A stretch of 64,000 nucleotides of DNA from Caenorhabditis remanei (lineage: Eukaryota > Nematoda > Chromadorea > Rhabditida > Rhabditidae). Positions 22,365 through 33,456 of the stretch are shown here, in pieces. How positions within the stretch are numbered: the stretch's first letter is position 1; the number at the start of each line of letters is the position of its first letter. The notes beneath the pieces were generated by a model. The model ran no database searches and was not told where the DNA came from. It saw only the letters and a list, made by a program, of their open reading frames with translations. Location of the stretch: assembly GCF_010183535.1 (NCBI RefSeq), contig NC_071331.1:20646001-20710000 (forward strand). Direction: 5' to 3'. The translations under genes and the position numbers were made by a program.

Positions 22365-22875
22365 ACGTTTTTTTTTAAATTTTGTTCCCTCCGTTTTGTT
22401 TATCCAACTACCTATGTTCAACTACAGTGGCAGCCACTTAAACTTTTTTCAATGTCTACCGTCTTATAATTTGTTTAAACAAGAATTGATCACGAATTTC
22501 ACCAAATTATTATTATTAATGAAGATGATATGTTAAATCCAGAAATGACGATAGTGGTTTTTTGGGTAGGTTGTCAAATGTCATCCATCTACAATTGCCG
22601 ATGGTTTTGCAATCAATTTTTCTAAAACTCACATTTGGAACACTACCCAGACGAAAAGCGTTCTGGGAAGATCAGAAGAACACAAATGATTTGAACAATG
22701 AGCTATTCGTTCAAGGATGGGAAGATGAGATATGAGACTGCGGGAAGCAAACAGAATGTGAGTGACATGGGAAAACTACAGTAGTCCATCTGTCTTACCA
22801 CGTCATTCACACTCTGCTCTCTCTCCTATTCATCCATTTTCTCCAATTCAATCTCACCACGACTTCCCTCCCAGA
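22365..22875. other. Spacer before the AYNYN-subfamily gene
   Basis: No strong coding frame. A stretch near 22540-22740 may be a very old gene remnant. The last 100 bases are C/T-rich (22760-22870), likely the promoter and 5' leader of the next gene. No heat-shock-element block is present here, unlike the other genes. Confidence 0.35.
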
Positions 22876-24086
22876 ATGACGTCTTCCTTCTCTTTCTTTC
22901 GTTTGCTCTTTTGGATAATCTCCGTTTTCTTCCAAACAATCAAATCATTGCTCATCCCGAACATTCCGTTACCCCCACCTCACTTCCCTCTTCTCCATGT
23001 CCCATACCTTCCGTTAGGCAGAATTATCGATTTTATGGATCCTGATGCATTGTGAGTTTCTTCTTATTATAATTTCAAATCTTAGTTTTCAATTTCAGAG
23101 TATCACTGTCTTTTTGCTCCCGGAAAACTCACTCTGTAATAAAAACACAACGAAGAGCACCATTCGATGGACGTCTCTGTGTTTCAGGATACGACAACAA
23201 TTTATCATTCCGTACACTTCAAAATCGCAATTGTGTGTTGAGTGTAAGTAGTAGCTACGCATTCGTTACAAGTATGGAAAGAGAAGAAATGGAATACGTG
23301 AGAATGAACAGGCTGTATGTTGGAGTGTACCGTTCGAATGGAAATCTTGTGCTACGCTGGTATGGTGATACAACGGATGGATTGAAAGAGACCACCGATT
23401 ATGTGACCAATCTATTCAATATTGATGTATCAGAAGTCTGTGTATTTAAAGATGCAATCAAAATGATTGAATGGGTAAACAGAAGACTGAAAACACCATT
23501 GAAAAAAGTGGTTTACACGAACTGGGGTGGCATTCCATCGGAAAAAGAATTGATTTATCTTCTGAGGGATTGTACAACTTTATCTGAAATAAGCATTCAC
23601 TCAGAGGCTCCACTCAATTTCCGCTTCTCCAAAAAGTTCCGTAGAATCGATTACTTAGATATCTGGTACGGACCATGGGTGACAATTGACAACCTATTGA
23701 CAATGGATGGGATCGAAATTGCTCTGGAGAATTCTACCCTCACTAACACTGATTTGAATCTCTTTCTGAAGCACTGGCTGTCTGGAGGGTGTCCTCGATT
23801 GAAACTATTTTGGGCCACGACTGGTTCCATCAATATCTTTCAAGTGCTCGCTGGGTTACTGCATAACGCTGTTTTTGTAGAGGATCATCGTGAGTATGCC
23901 AGGTGAAAATTCAATGTGTTTTAATTATGACAATTTCTGAATTCCAGCCCCTTCGGACACAAATGGACTTTGTGGGATGGTTATGACATTCGACGTGCGG
24001 ATGGTGTGACTGCTACTGTATGTTATCAGCAGACTGGAATCTTGGTTATTGCTGTTTGGCCAGACACAGCTTATAATTATAACTGA
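22876..24086 (+). CDS. FBA_2 F-box protein, AYNYN subfamily
   Basis: Exons 22876-23051, 23099-23902 and 23948-24086 join to 372 residues. Residues 4-26 form an unusual hydrophobic stretch (FFRLLFWIISVFFQ) before the F-box (FPLLHVPYLPLGRIIDFMDP, DALVSLSFCSRKTHSVI). The FBA_2 part has YLDIWYGPWVTIDNLLTMDG and LTNTDLNLFLKHWLSGGCPR. The last exon reads GYDIRRADGVTATV and ends AYNYN. The motif GYDIRRADGVTAT is the counterpart of GGIDIRRIDGKTAT in the other genes. The hydrophobic N-terminus could be a membrane anchor or may mean the true start is elsewhere; no better in-frame ATG is available. Its broken copy lies just upstream. Confidence 0.85.
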
Positions 24087-24929
24087 ACGTTCTTCATTTT
24101 GTTCTTTCTGTTCCGTTTATCTAATTGTACTCAAAAGACCTCTACCTTTCTCAAGGGTAATCAAAAATTTTGTAATTTATATTTCATGAAAATTTTGCCT
24201 ATTTCCTAATTAATATAATAATATTACAATTAAAAATAAGTTAAACTCTTTTCTACACATTAAGAACTATTACTTCGATGGGAAACTTCCAAAAAATCTG
24301 CAGCATTTATCTATCTGACTAGCGTCCCCCGCCTCCCGGCGGGCTCCGCAGTACTCGGCTGCGCCTCGTGTGCGGTGCTTAGCAAGTTTTAAATTCAAAA
24401 ATTAGCTTGCTCGATTTGAAGAAAAATGGAGAAAAATGGAAGAACGACCAGCTTTTGAATTCAGAACAGACACAACCGACTGATCCTATTTTACATACTT
24501 GCAAAATATCGGCCCGGCCCGGCTCGGCCCGTCGGCCCGGTAGAGAAAGTTGCAATCTCAAGGAGTCAAAAAATGAGCACAATTTTTTCACATCATTTTT
24601 CGAAATTTTTTAAAATTTTCATCAAAAATAGTCAAAAATCCTATGTACACTTGAGTTTTATCGATATGTAAAACATAGTCGAAAATTCAACTTTTTTGCG
24701 AAAAAATCAAAAAAATTTCGAAAAAATTCAAATTTTCAAATTTTTGTACTGTGACCCGGGCCGACCGGGCCGGGCGGGTGAAAATTCTCAAATCGGCCCG
24801 GCCCGGCCCGGCCCGTCGCAAGTATGCTATTTTACCCGTATTCGATCAGAACATTCGAAATTTTTACAATATTTCCTTTCATATTCATTTAGAAAGTTCA
24901 TTCAAAAAACAAAAAAACAAAAACGAATA

Positions 24930-24990
24930 AGAAGGTTTCGAACCCCCACCCCACCGATTCTCACCCCCGCCCTCTTCCACTACGCCACTT
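24930..24990 (-). repeat. tRNA-like segment (SINE-type), copy 1
   Basis: On the minus strand it reads TGGCGTAGTGG (24977-24987), an A-box, and GGTTCGAAACC (24934-24944), a B-box, about 33 bases apart. The acceptor stem is not convincing, so it is a tRNA-derived repeat rather than a working tRNA. Confidence 0.55.
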
Positions 24991-26302
24991 GTGCACAGAA
25001 AAACGTGGTCATGGAGAGAATAGAAAAGAGGGGAGCTCCTCGCAGCTGTACAATGACACATACAATGACAAAATGGTCAGTGTATTCGATAAAAATGTCA
25101 GTGGAGATTCAGGTTTCTCCACAGAATTGTCCGGTGTCAATATTTTTTTATCGGACTTTTTGGTTCCATTAGATCTCCAAAAGTTTAGATCGGTGTCAAA
25201 AATTCAGAGCGATTCAGTGAATCCAGTTCCCAGGACAGCGAATGGAAAAAATCCCCACATGACCGAAAAACCACGAAAATCACAAAATCCGGTTTTCTGA
25301 AAGCTTTATCAGCTAAAAGTATCTTGAATTTTACATGTATCGATAGAGATTTTTTTTCTACACATTTTCTTTTTTTCGGATCCTGAAAATTTTCAAAACT
25401 GAGCGAGTTACAGCCGGTCAAAGTTTTGCGCAGAAAAAGGGGGATCGATCGATAATTGCTCATTTTTTGACTGTTTTTTGAGTATAACTCGAATGCATCA
25501 TTTCCAATTTGAAATCTGTTTTTTTCTCCATCTTTTCCATGTCAAGTTTCATAACTGTACCAAATTTCAAAGCTCTCGGTTCAATACAACTCGAGATATC
25601 GAGAGGAAAGTGAACAATTCGAGAAAAAAAGTTGTCCCCCATCTTTTATGGCCATAAATCATATTTTTCCAGATTTCCAGATAATTTTTACATGTCTCGA
25701 TAGCCAGATGTTCAGAGATCTTAAGTCCAGAATATCCCCCCGAAATGTTCAAAACTGGCGCCGTACGAAGCAGGAAAAGGCAAAAATTGTGAATTTCTCA
25801 AGCCATTTTTTTGAGTGAAAAAAGTTGCTCTTACTTTTGTGCTCATAACTTTTCCGCGAATGCTCCAAACCCACCCCCTGGCGGTCGCCACCGGCGCCCC
25901 AAGTTTTTGTATCTCCATGAAAAAGAATTTTTTGAAAAAGTTGAGCACAAAGAGAGTTATTAAGAAAAATGAGTGCGGACGTTTTTGTCGACATTTCTGT
26001 CGACATTTTTTTACCACAAGCTCCGCCCACTCCAAATCGGCACGAAGAGGGGCCGATTTAAGAAGAGGGGCCGACTAGCGTCCCCCGCCTCCCGGCGGGC
26101 TCCGCTAGAAGGGGCTTCGCCCCTTGCGCAGTGCTCAGCAAGCTTTAAATTTTTGTTCTACGACCATTTTGAAGCAAGTTATAAGCATTTTTCTATTTTA
26201 AGTGACCCAAGCAAGCAGTAAGTGAAGAGCTTTCGAATGGTAGTAAAATGAATGTTCTACGACAATTTTGAGCCGAGTTAAAAAAAACAAAAAAATTAGA
26301 CC

Positions 26303-26371
26303 AGACAGAAACTCGAACCAAAAACCGCCCCAGCAACGCACCACAACACTGCCACTGAGCCACACACTCGC
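26303..26371 (-). repeat. tRNA-like segment (SINE-type), copy 2
   Basis: Minus strand: A-box TGGCTCAGTGG (26352-26362) and B-box TGGTTCGAGT (26311-26320). Same strand as copies 1 and 3, but with different anticodon-arm sequence. Confidence 0.6.
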
Positions 26372-27910
26372 TGGTGTGTAGCCACCCAAATGGCGTTTAA
26401 GTGGTGGGAAGAGGCACGCTTGCTCCGACTCGACCAGTCGTCTCCTTTCAAAAATGTTCTTCGAAGTTTGGGACTCTATAACTCGGGTCAAAATCAATAT
26501 TTTTTAAATCTGTTTTTTTCTCCCCTTAGATCATTTTTCTGGCTAACACATATCAAAAAACCATATTAGCCGGACAGAAGACACTCCAGAGCTAAGCGAT
26601 ATAAGCGAAAAACACGTTTTCTCCACAGCTCAGTTCCCACTGAACAGTTTTGGCTGAAACTTTGTATTCCATTAGATAATTCCGATTTGACCAACATATC
26701 AAAAAATCAGAACAACTTTAGTACAAAAAATTTTCAGGACAGCCAAAACAGTCCGGTGGAAGCCGACTTCAGCAAGGCGTTTTTTTTCGTTTTTCTGCAG
26801 ACCACCGGCCGTACCGGGCGGGGGGTGGTTCAAAACAAGAATTTGACGTGAAAAAGTGATTTCTCGTCTAATTTTACATCTAGTTACCAATTTATATGAA
26901 AAAATATCGGGTAGAACTCGAGATAATCGAGGTGAAGCAAAAAAACCGAAAAATCAAAAAACCGAAAATTTTCTCAAAATTAAAAGTTGCCTCCATTCTA
27001 TCGATTATAACTCGTTTAGAAGTATGGAATCTCGATTAGGGGGTTCTTAATAAAAAAATGGCCACAAAATTTGCTATCGATTAAAAAAAAGAAATCAAAA
27101 TTTCATCGAGAATCGGAAAAGTTATTAATGGCGCAATTTGGGTATAAAATCTTGACATTTTTTTGTCGCTTTTTTCGCCTATTTCTGAGCATAACTCTGC
27201 TCTTTTCCACTCCAGAAATATGGAATTTGGCAAAAAGCAAGAAAAAGATATTAGCTAAGCAGCTAAAAAAAAATTATCGGAAAATATGAAGTTTGAACAA
27301 AGCTACACCGGCAAAACTGAAAAACAAAATTATCTACACGCGCTTAAGCCCCGCCCACTTTTTTTGGCCCAGCCATACCTACTACCCATTGGGAAAGAAG
27401 GTCGTGGAAACTCGCAATGAATTGGATATGACAAACTGTTGCAAATAGATAGAAAAGGGTCCTGGGAAGTAATTGGATCTCGGTAGAGGAATGGAATTCA
27501 TTCTTCAAAAAATGGATTGCAATGGAAACAAATTTGAATCTGGAATGCTTGCAACTCAGTCGCAAACATTTGGAGACATTCAGAGAACTCGTATTGCATG
27601 ATATACCACATGAAGTGGTGGATGGAGGGGTCAAACGAGTAATGAAAACGTGAGTTCATAATTAGAGACCGCAACATTTTTTTCAAACTCAATTTTTCAT
27701 TAAAATTTCCATCCTGGCCTGTTCTTCAGGTAAATGGAAGTACATTCCCAAATTTTTTTCTGATAATATTCACTCTCTCCGAAGTTACAGGACCTTTTAG
27801 TCAGCCATGGTTTCTACTGAATTTCTCTTGGGGAATTCTTTTGTTTTCCTGACCACGCAAAAAATATTTTCTGTTTTCACGTTCAATCCGTCGAATTTTT
27901 GTAAAATTTG

Positions 27911-27973
27911 GGAAAGTTCGAACCAGAAACCGTTTGATTAAAAACCCAGCGTCTTATCCACTGAACTAAATGA
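27911..27973 (-). repeat. tRNA-like segment (SINE-type), copy 3
   Basis: Minus strand: TTAGTTCAGTGGATAAGACG (A-box) and GGTTCGAACTTTCCC (B-box). It is the most tRNA-like of the three, with GATAAGACGC as in real D-arms, but no clean seven-base acceptor stem was seen. Confidence 0.55.
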
Positions 27974-28760
27974 GTACAAATGTGACGCTGATAATAGGAA
28001 AATATATTTTTGACGTGATTTTTAAAAATTGAAGTAAATTATTTGAAGGATTTTCAGCTTATTTCGAGATAAAACATCAAATATCTAAAGTTCTACAATA
28101 CGGATTTTTTAATTTCTAAGTGGATCCAGATCGAAATTTTGCGTAGATTCTGATTCCGTCGAAAAACGAAGCGAGTCTGACTTGCATTAACCTGAACTGT
28201 CGATAAAACTACTTTTCTTTTTGAGCCTGTTGTCTTCCGACACCGAAAAAAACCACATTTTACGAATCAACGGCTTTCAAAATTTTGGCCCCAGGTACCT
28301 GAAGAGATGTCTAAGAAGAATATGTCAGAAAATAGATCGGTTATCACTGTAAATTTTTGAAGTGATGCCTCGAAGTTCAGCTGGCTCCCAAAAAAATTCG
28401 ACAACACGAAAATTTAATTTTCTTTCAAAACCTATTAGAGTATGTCAAGAACTACTAGAAACAGTAAAAAAACAATGCGAGTCTGACCTAGAACAACCTA
28501 AACGTGACATTTTACTGAAAAAAGCAAAATGTTTTTTTCAGTTTTCTGAGAAAACTAAACATTTGGGTGAAACGAAAGTGTGTTCATCGGATTCTACGTA
28601 CTCGATTACATAGGGGTCAAAAGTTTTCATTCTGTTTTAGCGTTCTGGGCTCTCAGGGCAGACCGCCAAACATTTCAATACCCTCCTCATGACGCCCCAA
28701 GAGAAGAAAATGAAAAACTCCGCCCACGTTCATTGCGGTCCCTATTCATAATGTTTTCAA

Positions 28761-28946
28761 TTCGCCACCAGACATTTCGCCACCAGACGTTTCGCCACCA
28801 AAAAATGGAGAATTTCCTAAGCTTTATAGGGAAAAACACTTACCACTAGTACGTTTGATTAGGCTAATTAAAATGATGTATTTTTTCCCTATAAAGCTTT
28901 GGGAATTCTCCATTTTTTGGTGGCGAAATGTCTGGTGGCGAAATGT
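28761..28946. mobile_element. Foldback element with TTCGCCACCAGACA repeats
   Basis: The left arm (CGCCACCAGACATTTCGCCACC, AAAAAATGGAGAATTTCC, AAGCTTTATAGGGAAAAA) is mirrored by the right arm ending GGTGGCGAAATGTC. The loop is about 60 bases. No coding content. Confidence 0.75.
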
Positions 28947-29136
28947 CCCGGAGCCTTCAATTCTATTCACTCATCTCGAAAACAGAATTTATAACTTTCT
29001 TTGATATGTTCCTTTTGTTTTCAGTTTTCTGAATACAAGCACAGAGGTAAGTGGAGGCATCGACATCCGACGTGTTGATGGAAAGACGGCAACATTCTTC
29101 GTACAAGATAATATTTTTGTGATGAGTGTTCATTAG

Positions 29137-29566
29137 ACTATGTCTGTATTCTTAATACCTGTCATTCACAATATATCAATTTTAATAAAACAATTTCTGT
29201 TTTCTACAATCCTCCTGAAATTCGTTTTCCAACCACATTATTTAATCAGATCTTTCTGTGTGTGCAGAAGTAATGTTTATGTGTATTTAGCACTACCCTT
29301 CTGAGTGAAACTAACAACACGTTTGGAATCTTCTATTTTTCAGAATCCAATAAGCTAAATAATGGCCAACTTATGAGATTTTAAATGTCTGAGATATCCA
29401 AACAGGCAATGAAGCTGACAACCCTAGTGAATAGTCATTCCTACCGATTCAATCTAGACTCATGTACCCACGGAGAAGATGGCTGACGCAAAATGTTTTA
29501 TTAGAATTGATAAACTGGAAATAACTGATATCAAACAACAGACAATGAAAAATGAAAAATTTAGAT
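29137..29566. other. Spacer between converging F-box genes
   Basis: AATAAAAC at about 29184-29191 can serve the plus-strand copy. The rest is shared 3' flank sequence. No gene seen. Confidence 0.35.
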
Positions 29567-30748
29567 TTAATGAACACTCATCGCAAGAAATTCCATCTGA
29601 AATACGAAGAATGTTGCCGTCTTTCCATCAACACGTCGGATGTCGATCCCTCCGGTTATCTCTATGTGACTGTTTAGATAACTGAAAATAAATGAAACGT
29701 GTTAGAGGAATTTGTAATTTTTGTTCTCGAGGAACAGAATTGAAACAAATTCTCAACTTACCCATTGATGGTTCTTTTGACTTCCCCATCCACCACTTCA
29801 TGTGGTATATCGTGTAATACGAGTGCTCTGAACTCTTCGATATCTCTATAATCGAATTGCAAGTATTCGAGATTTGAATGAGTCTCCACAGCTATCCATT
29901 TCTTGATGAACAAATTCCATTGTTCATTCGAGATTCGATTCTTTTCAATTATAACATTCTTACAGTCTATTTCCAGTAGTCTCTCATATCCAACCCATTG
30001 AGAATTTTCGATACGTAATTCCTTCAGATTTTTTGGAATTTTCCCGTCGAAATTGACGTTTTTAATGTCCAGATAAGAATATAACTCATTGTTGACTTTT
30101 AAATTGTTGAGAAGATATGCGGCGGGTTCATCTACATTATTCCTGTCTTCCGACTGAAACAGATTGCAATCGTTCACTGATTTCCAATTAGTCTTCAAAA
30201 AATCAATAATCGAAACGTTCTGATCTACTAATGCATCCAAAGTTATTGATAAAATATCGATTGTCTGTTTCTTGAATAATTCCATAACACATTTACAAAA
30301 CTGTTGCCATTTCTCTATCAGGTTATCAGAGAATTTCCATACGAATAACTGATTCCAACCATCCCAAGTATTTTCCCCAACTTTTTCATCCATTTCTTCT
30401 TTTGATGTGAACATGTAATAGCATGCTGTCATATATTTAGGCTCATGAACCCAGACTTCTAGTTCTTCACCGATAATAAGTTGAATTAAGTGCGTTGAAT
30501 AGGAGGTCATCTGCATTGCTACTGCTTTTGTCCGTTTGGAAATCATTGATAAGTTGATTCTGAAAGATCTCATAAGTTAGAGAGTTGATTCAAATGATAT
30601 ACTTGAGCTAATCAAAACCTTGCGCTGTTAACATTCTATTAAACTTGACTATTAAAACTTACTTTTCAAATGGATCCATCGCTTTGAAAACATCTTGAAG
30701 TGGAACAAATGGGAGACGGAGAATCGGGAATGGTTTTGGTGGGTCCAT
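29567..30748 (-). CDS. FBA_2 F-box protein, single F-box core
   Basis: Exons 30748-30663 (86 nt), 30559-29762 (798 nt) and 29681-29567 (115 nt) give 332 residues. The start MDPPKPFPILRLPFVPLQDV is the F-box core, completed by INLSMISKRTKAVAMQM. It belongs to the sub-branch with EPKYMTACYYMFTSKEEMDE and FVWKFSDNLIEKWQQFC in place of TSDKxMDGK and YSKDPVEEWKQL. FBA_2 signature: WVGYERLLEIDCKNV, WNLFIKKWIAVETHSNLEYL, DIPHEVVDGEVKRTING. The last exon has GGIDIRRVDGKTATFFV. The first donor follows GAAAA instead of the usual GAAAT, changing only one residue. Confidence 0.9.
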
Positions 30749-30831
30749 TTTGGAGGATCAATCGATCGACGAGTAATGGGAGAATGAGAGAGAGAGAGAG
30801 TGAATGAGGAGAAATCTGGGGAATGGGGGTA

Positions 30832-30895
30832 GAATGTTCGAGAAGATTCTGAGCGACCAAGGGGTTCTGGGAAACTAAACAATACAACTGGTCTA
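30832..30895 (-). promoter_or_regulatory. Heat-shock-element promoter block
   Basis: GAATGTTCGAGAAGATTC at 30832-30849 is a perfect four-unit array 84 bp before the ATG at 30748. It is followed by TGAGCGACCAAGGGGTTCTGGGAAACTAAACAATA. Confidence 0.65.
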
Positions 30896-31441
30896 CCTCT
30901 GCGTGATGGCTACACTGTCTAACTACGTGAGATACTCAAATAAAGACAGATGGTCTTGATCTAGTCGAACACCAACCAATCGCCCAGAAATATGTTGTTG
31001 TGGATTCTAGAAGGTCTTTTTGCTTTTATAGGAAAGATAGATAGTTATTGGCAGTTAATTGGTACGGTTATGAGTTCATTGCTGATGGAAAACGTAAATT
31101 GTTTTGTTATAATTGATGAACACAAATAAACAAATAGTGACAGATGGGAATTTTCTTTGTAAAAAAAATATTCAGATGTGCCAGATGGTCGAGAACTATC
31201 TGGCCTAACTTTCTCTTTGTCATCTACTGATTGATAGATTTTTCATCAAATGTCTGTTAGGGGTGATTCGATTCAATCGAAAATTTAAAGCCGAGGGAAA
31301 TGACAACTTTATTCAGAATGTAACTTTTGGTAAACGAATAGAGGAAAACAGAGGTTGTATGTATTTTCAGAAATGGAAAGTTAAAACTTTGAAAAGGAAC
31401 ACAAACAGTCACATTGAAGTGAATCGTGAAAAGAGAAAGAA
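30896..31441. repeat. Shared intergenic flank R2
   Basis: Includes AGATGTGCCAGATGGTCGAGAACTATCTGGCCTAAC (about 31174-31209). Related sequence is at 39598, 51939 and 61085, in each case downstream of an F-box gene end. No gene seen. Confidence 0.5.
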
Positions 31442-32636
31442 TCAGTGAATACACATCCAGAAACTTCCTTCCCATATAGAATGACGCACGAAGAATGTGG
31501 CAGTCTTCCCGTCGATTCGTCGAATGTCGATCCCTCCGTTCATCTTTTGTGTCTGATTGTAGTGGCTGGAAACGTATTAACATGGAAGTTATATCTAAAC
31601 TCTATGATGGCCTATTGAGTAATGAAAAAGAATAGTATCCACTCACCATGGCACAATTCTGGAAACTTCTTCACTAACCACTTCATATGGTATATCATGC
31701 AACACACGATCTCTAAATTCTTCCAAATCTGTGTAATCGAGTTCCAAGAATACCAAATTCTGATTCGTTTCCATTGCTATCCATTTCTTGAGGAATAAAT
31801 TCCATTCTTTATTTGAAATTTCATCATTTTCTAGTGTCACATGCTTACAATCTATCTCCAACAGTCTCTCATATCCAATCCATTTCGAGTTTTCGATATG
31901 TATTTCCTTCAGATTTTTTGGAATTTTCCCATCAAAGTGCTTGTTTTTAATGTTTAACAAAGACAATAAATTGGCATTAATTGTGATATTATCCAGGAAA
32001 TAAGCAGTATGCTCATCCACGTTCTTCTCTTGACGCGTTTGGTACAGATGGCAATCGTTCACTGATTTCCAATTAGTCTTCAAAAAATCAATAATCGACA
32101 CGTTTTGATCTACGAATGCATCCATAGTCATTCTTAAAACGTCGATTGTCTGCTTTTTGAATATTTCCAATACATGCTTACTCAATTGTTTCCATTCCTC
32201 TATTGGATTATCAGAGTATTTCCATACGAGCAGCTCATTCCTATCATCCCAGTCACGATCCTCAACTTTTCCATTCTTTTCTTTATTTGATGTGAATATG
32301 TGAAAACATGCTGTCATATATTTAGGCCCAACAACCGAGACTTGTGGTTCTTCATCATAGTTAATTTGAATTGAATATTTCGAATAAAAGCTCATATTCT
32401 TTGCTATTCCTTTGGTCCGTTTGCTAATCATCGAGAACTTTATTCTGAAAGAGATTAATGTGAGAATTCAATAAATTACACTTTTCCTTTTTTAGACAAT
32501 ATTAGAAGTTTCCACTACCCATAGATTCTGACCATGAACTGCTAACTTACATTTCAAAAGGATCCATCGCTTTGAATACTTCTTCAATTGCGAGAAACGG
32601 TAGACGGAGTATCGGGAACTGTTTCGAAGCGTCCAT
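31442..32636 (-). CDS. FBA_2 F-box protein, single F-box core
   Basis: Exons 32636-32551, 32444-31647 and 31565-31442 give 335 residues. MDASKQFPILRLPFLAIEEV opens the F-box. The variable middle is of the GPKYMTACFHIFTSNKEKNG and LVWKYSDNPIEEWKQLS type, closest to the gene at 29567. Then WIGYERLLEIDCKHVTLE, WNLFLKKWIAMETNQNLVFL and DIPYEVVSEEVSRIV. The last exon has GGIDIRRIDGKTATFFVRHS. All junctions are phase 2 and the frame is clean. The end VSRIVPC replaces the usual VKRxLKT. Confidence 0.9.
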
Positions 32637-33456
32637 TTTGAAGAAGCAAATCGATAGAATGAGAGAATGGGAGAAAATGAATGAGTAGGAGTGAGGGGCA
32701 ATAGTCGATGGAAGGAGGAAGAGGAATGTTCGAGAAGAATCTGAGCGACCGGGTTCTGGGAAACCAAACAATAAGAACAGGTCGTGAGTAGATGCGTAAT
32801 GCTACGTCTAATTTAGTGAGATACACAAATAGAGGCAGCTGTAGACGTCTTCTGGTGTCGCTTAGTGTAGTTGGTCTACATTGAGAGAGGACCTATCTAT
32901 TTGTCAAAAGCAAGCATTTGCGAGCATGAAACGAGGCGAACATCTGTTCCAGACAATCCGAGACGAGACTTGCAAGAACTTCCATGGTTGGTCAGTAGCA
33001 CAACTGCGAGGCAACTTACGCTTGGAATTCTCTACCTATCACTGGTTCCGCTGTCTGAGTATCTCCCGAGTGGTCGTTCAGAACTAAATATGAATCACGA
33101 AACTCAGAACACAAAATTTTAGAATCGTCTTTTTCTACAAGATGTTGAGCAACTTCCCAGTTGATATGATTTTTTGAACTTTTATAGCTTTGTAGTTGTA
33201 GCTTTCCGCTAATTTCTGGTCTAGAGGATAACAAGTCTGTGACCCTGTCTATGACCTACTACGGTTCGGATGCCGCGTGCCGTGTGTATTAGCTACACGG
33301 TCTAATTCCACGAGCTGAACTAATAGAGCCAAATGGTGTCCCCATCGTGTATAAGAATTTGATTTGATTTCGTTATAGATAGAGAACGTGAAATGCTTTA
33401 TTGTAAGTGATAAATGTTAAAAATATTGAAAATCAGACATAATCAATCGAAAAGAT
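32637..33456. other. Promoter and spacer
   Basis: The promoter block is at 32724-32785, with GAATGTTCGAGAAGAATC (last unit degenerate), 88 bp before the ATG. Further on, 33190-33430 (CTACTACGGTTCGGATGCCG, CTACACGGTCTAATT) is repeated at 37315-37520. No gene. Confidence 0.5.

Larger units (their letters stand above)
24319..27411. mobile_element. Composite repeat insertion inside an F-box exon
   Basis: Starts with CTAGCGTCCCCCGCCTCCCGGCGGGCTCCGC, a word that recurs at 26074. Inside are a GGCCCGG foldback element (24500-24830; ends CATACTTGC and GCAAGTATG) and two tRNA-like segments. The DNA is repetitive, with phrases on the pattern ACTCGAGATATCGAG and TATAACTCG. No transposase or reverse transcriptase frame seen. 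Confidence 0.6.
27650..29024. repeat. Repeat-filled intron of the split F-box pseudogene
   Basis: Contains the third tRNA-like segment (27911-27973), unrecognised A/T-rich repeat, and a foldback element at about 28761-28946. Normal introns at this point in sister genes are 60-130 bases. Confidence 0.6.
24253..29136 (+). pseudogene. FBA_2 gene split by a 3.1-kb insertion
   Basis: Three pieces are in order: 24253-24318 (LHIKNYYFDGKLPKNLQHLSI), 27412-27649 (from NSQ, a TGA for W, IGYDKLLQID, a one-base shift, then NWISVEEWNSFFKKW to DIPHEVVDGGVKRVMKT) and the intact last exon 29025-29136 (GGIDIRRVDGKTATFFVQ). The 5' half is absent. Between pieces one and two lies repeat DNA (24319-27411); between two and three the intron is swollen to about 1.4 kb by further repeats. 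The codons on both sides of the insertion are contiguous in sister genes. Confidence 0.8.

Noticed and set aside
24930..24990. Functional tRNA gene
   Set aside because: A- and B-boxes are present but no convincing acceptor or anticodon stems could be paired.
31263..31448. Plus-strand frame opposite the 3' flank of 31442-32636
   Set aside because: It is a shadow of flank sequence, with equivalents broken in sister flanks.
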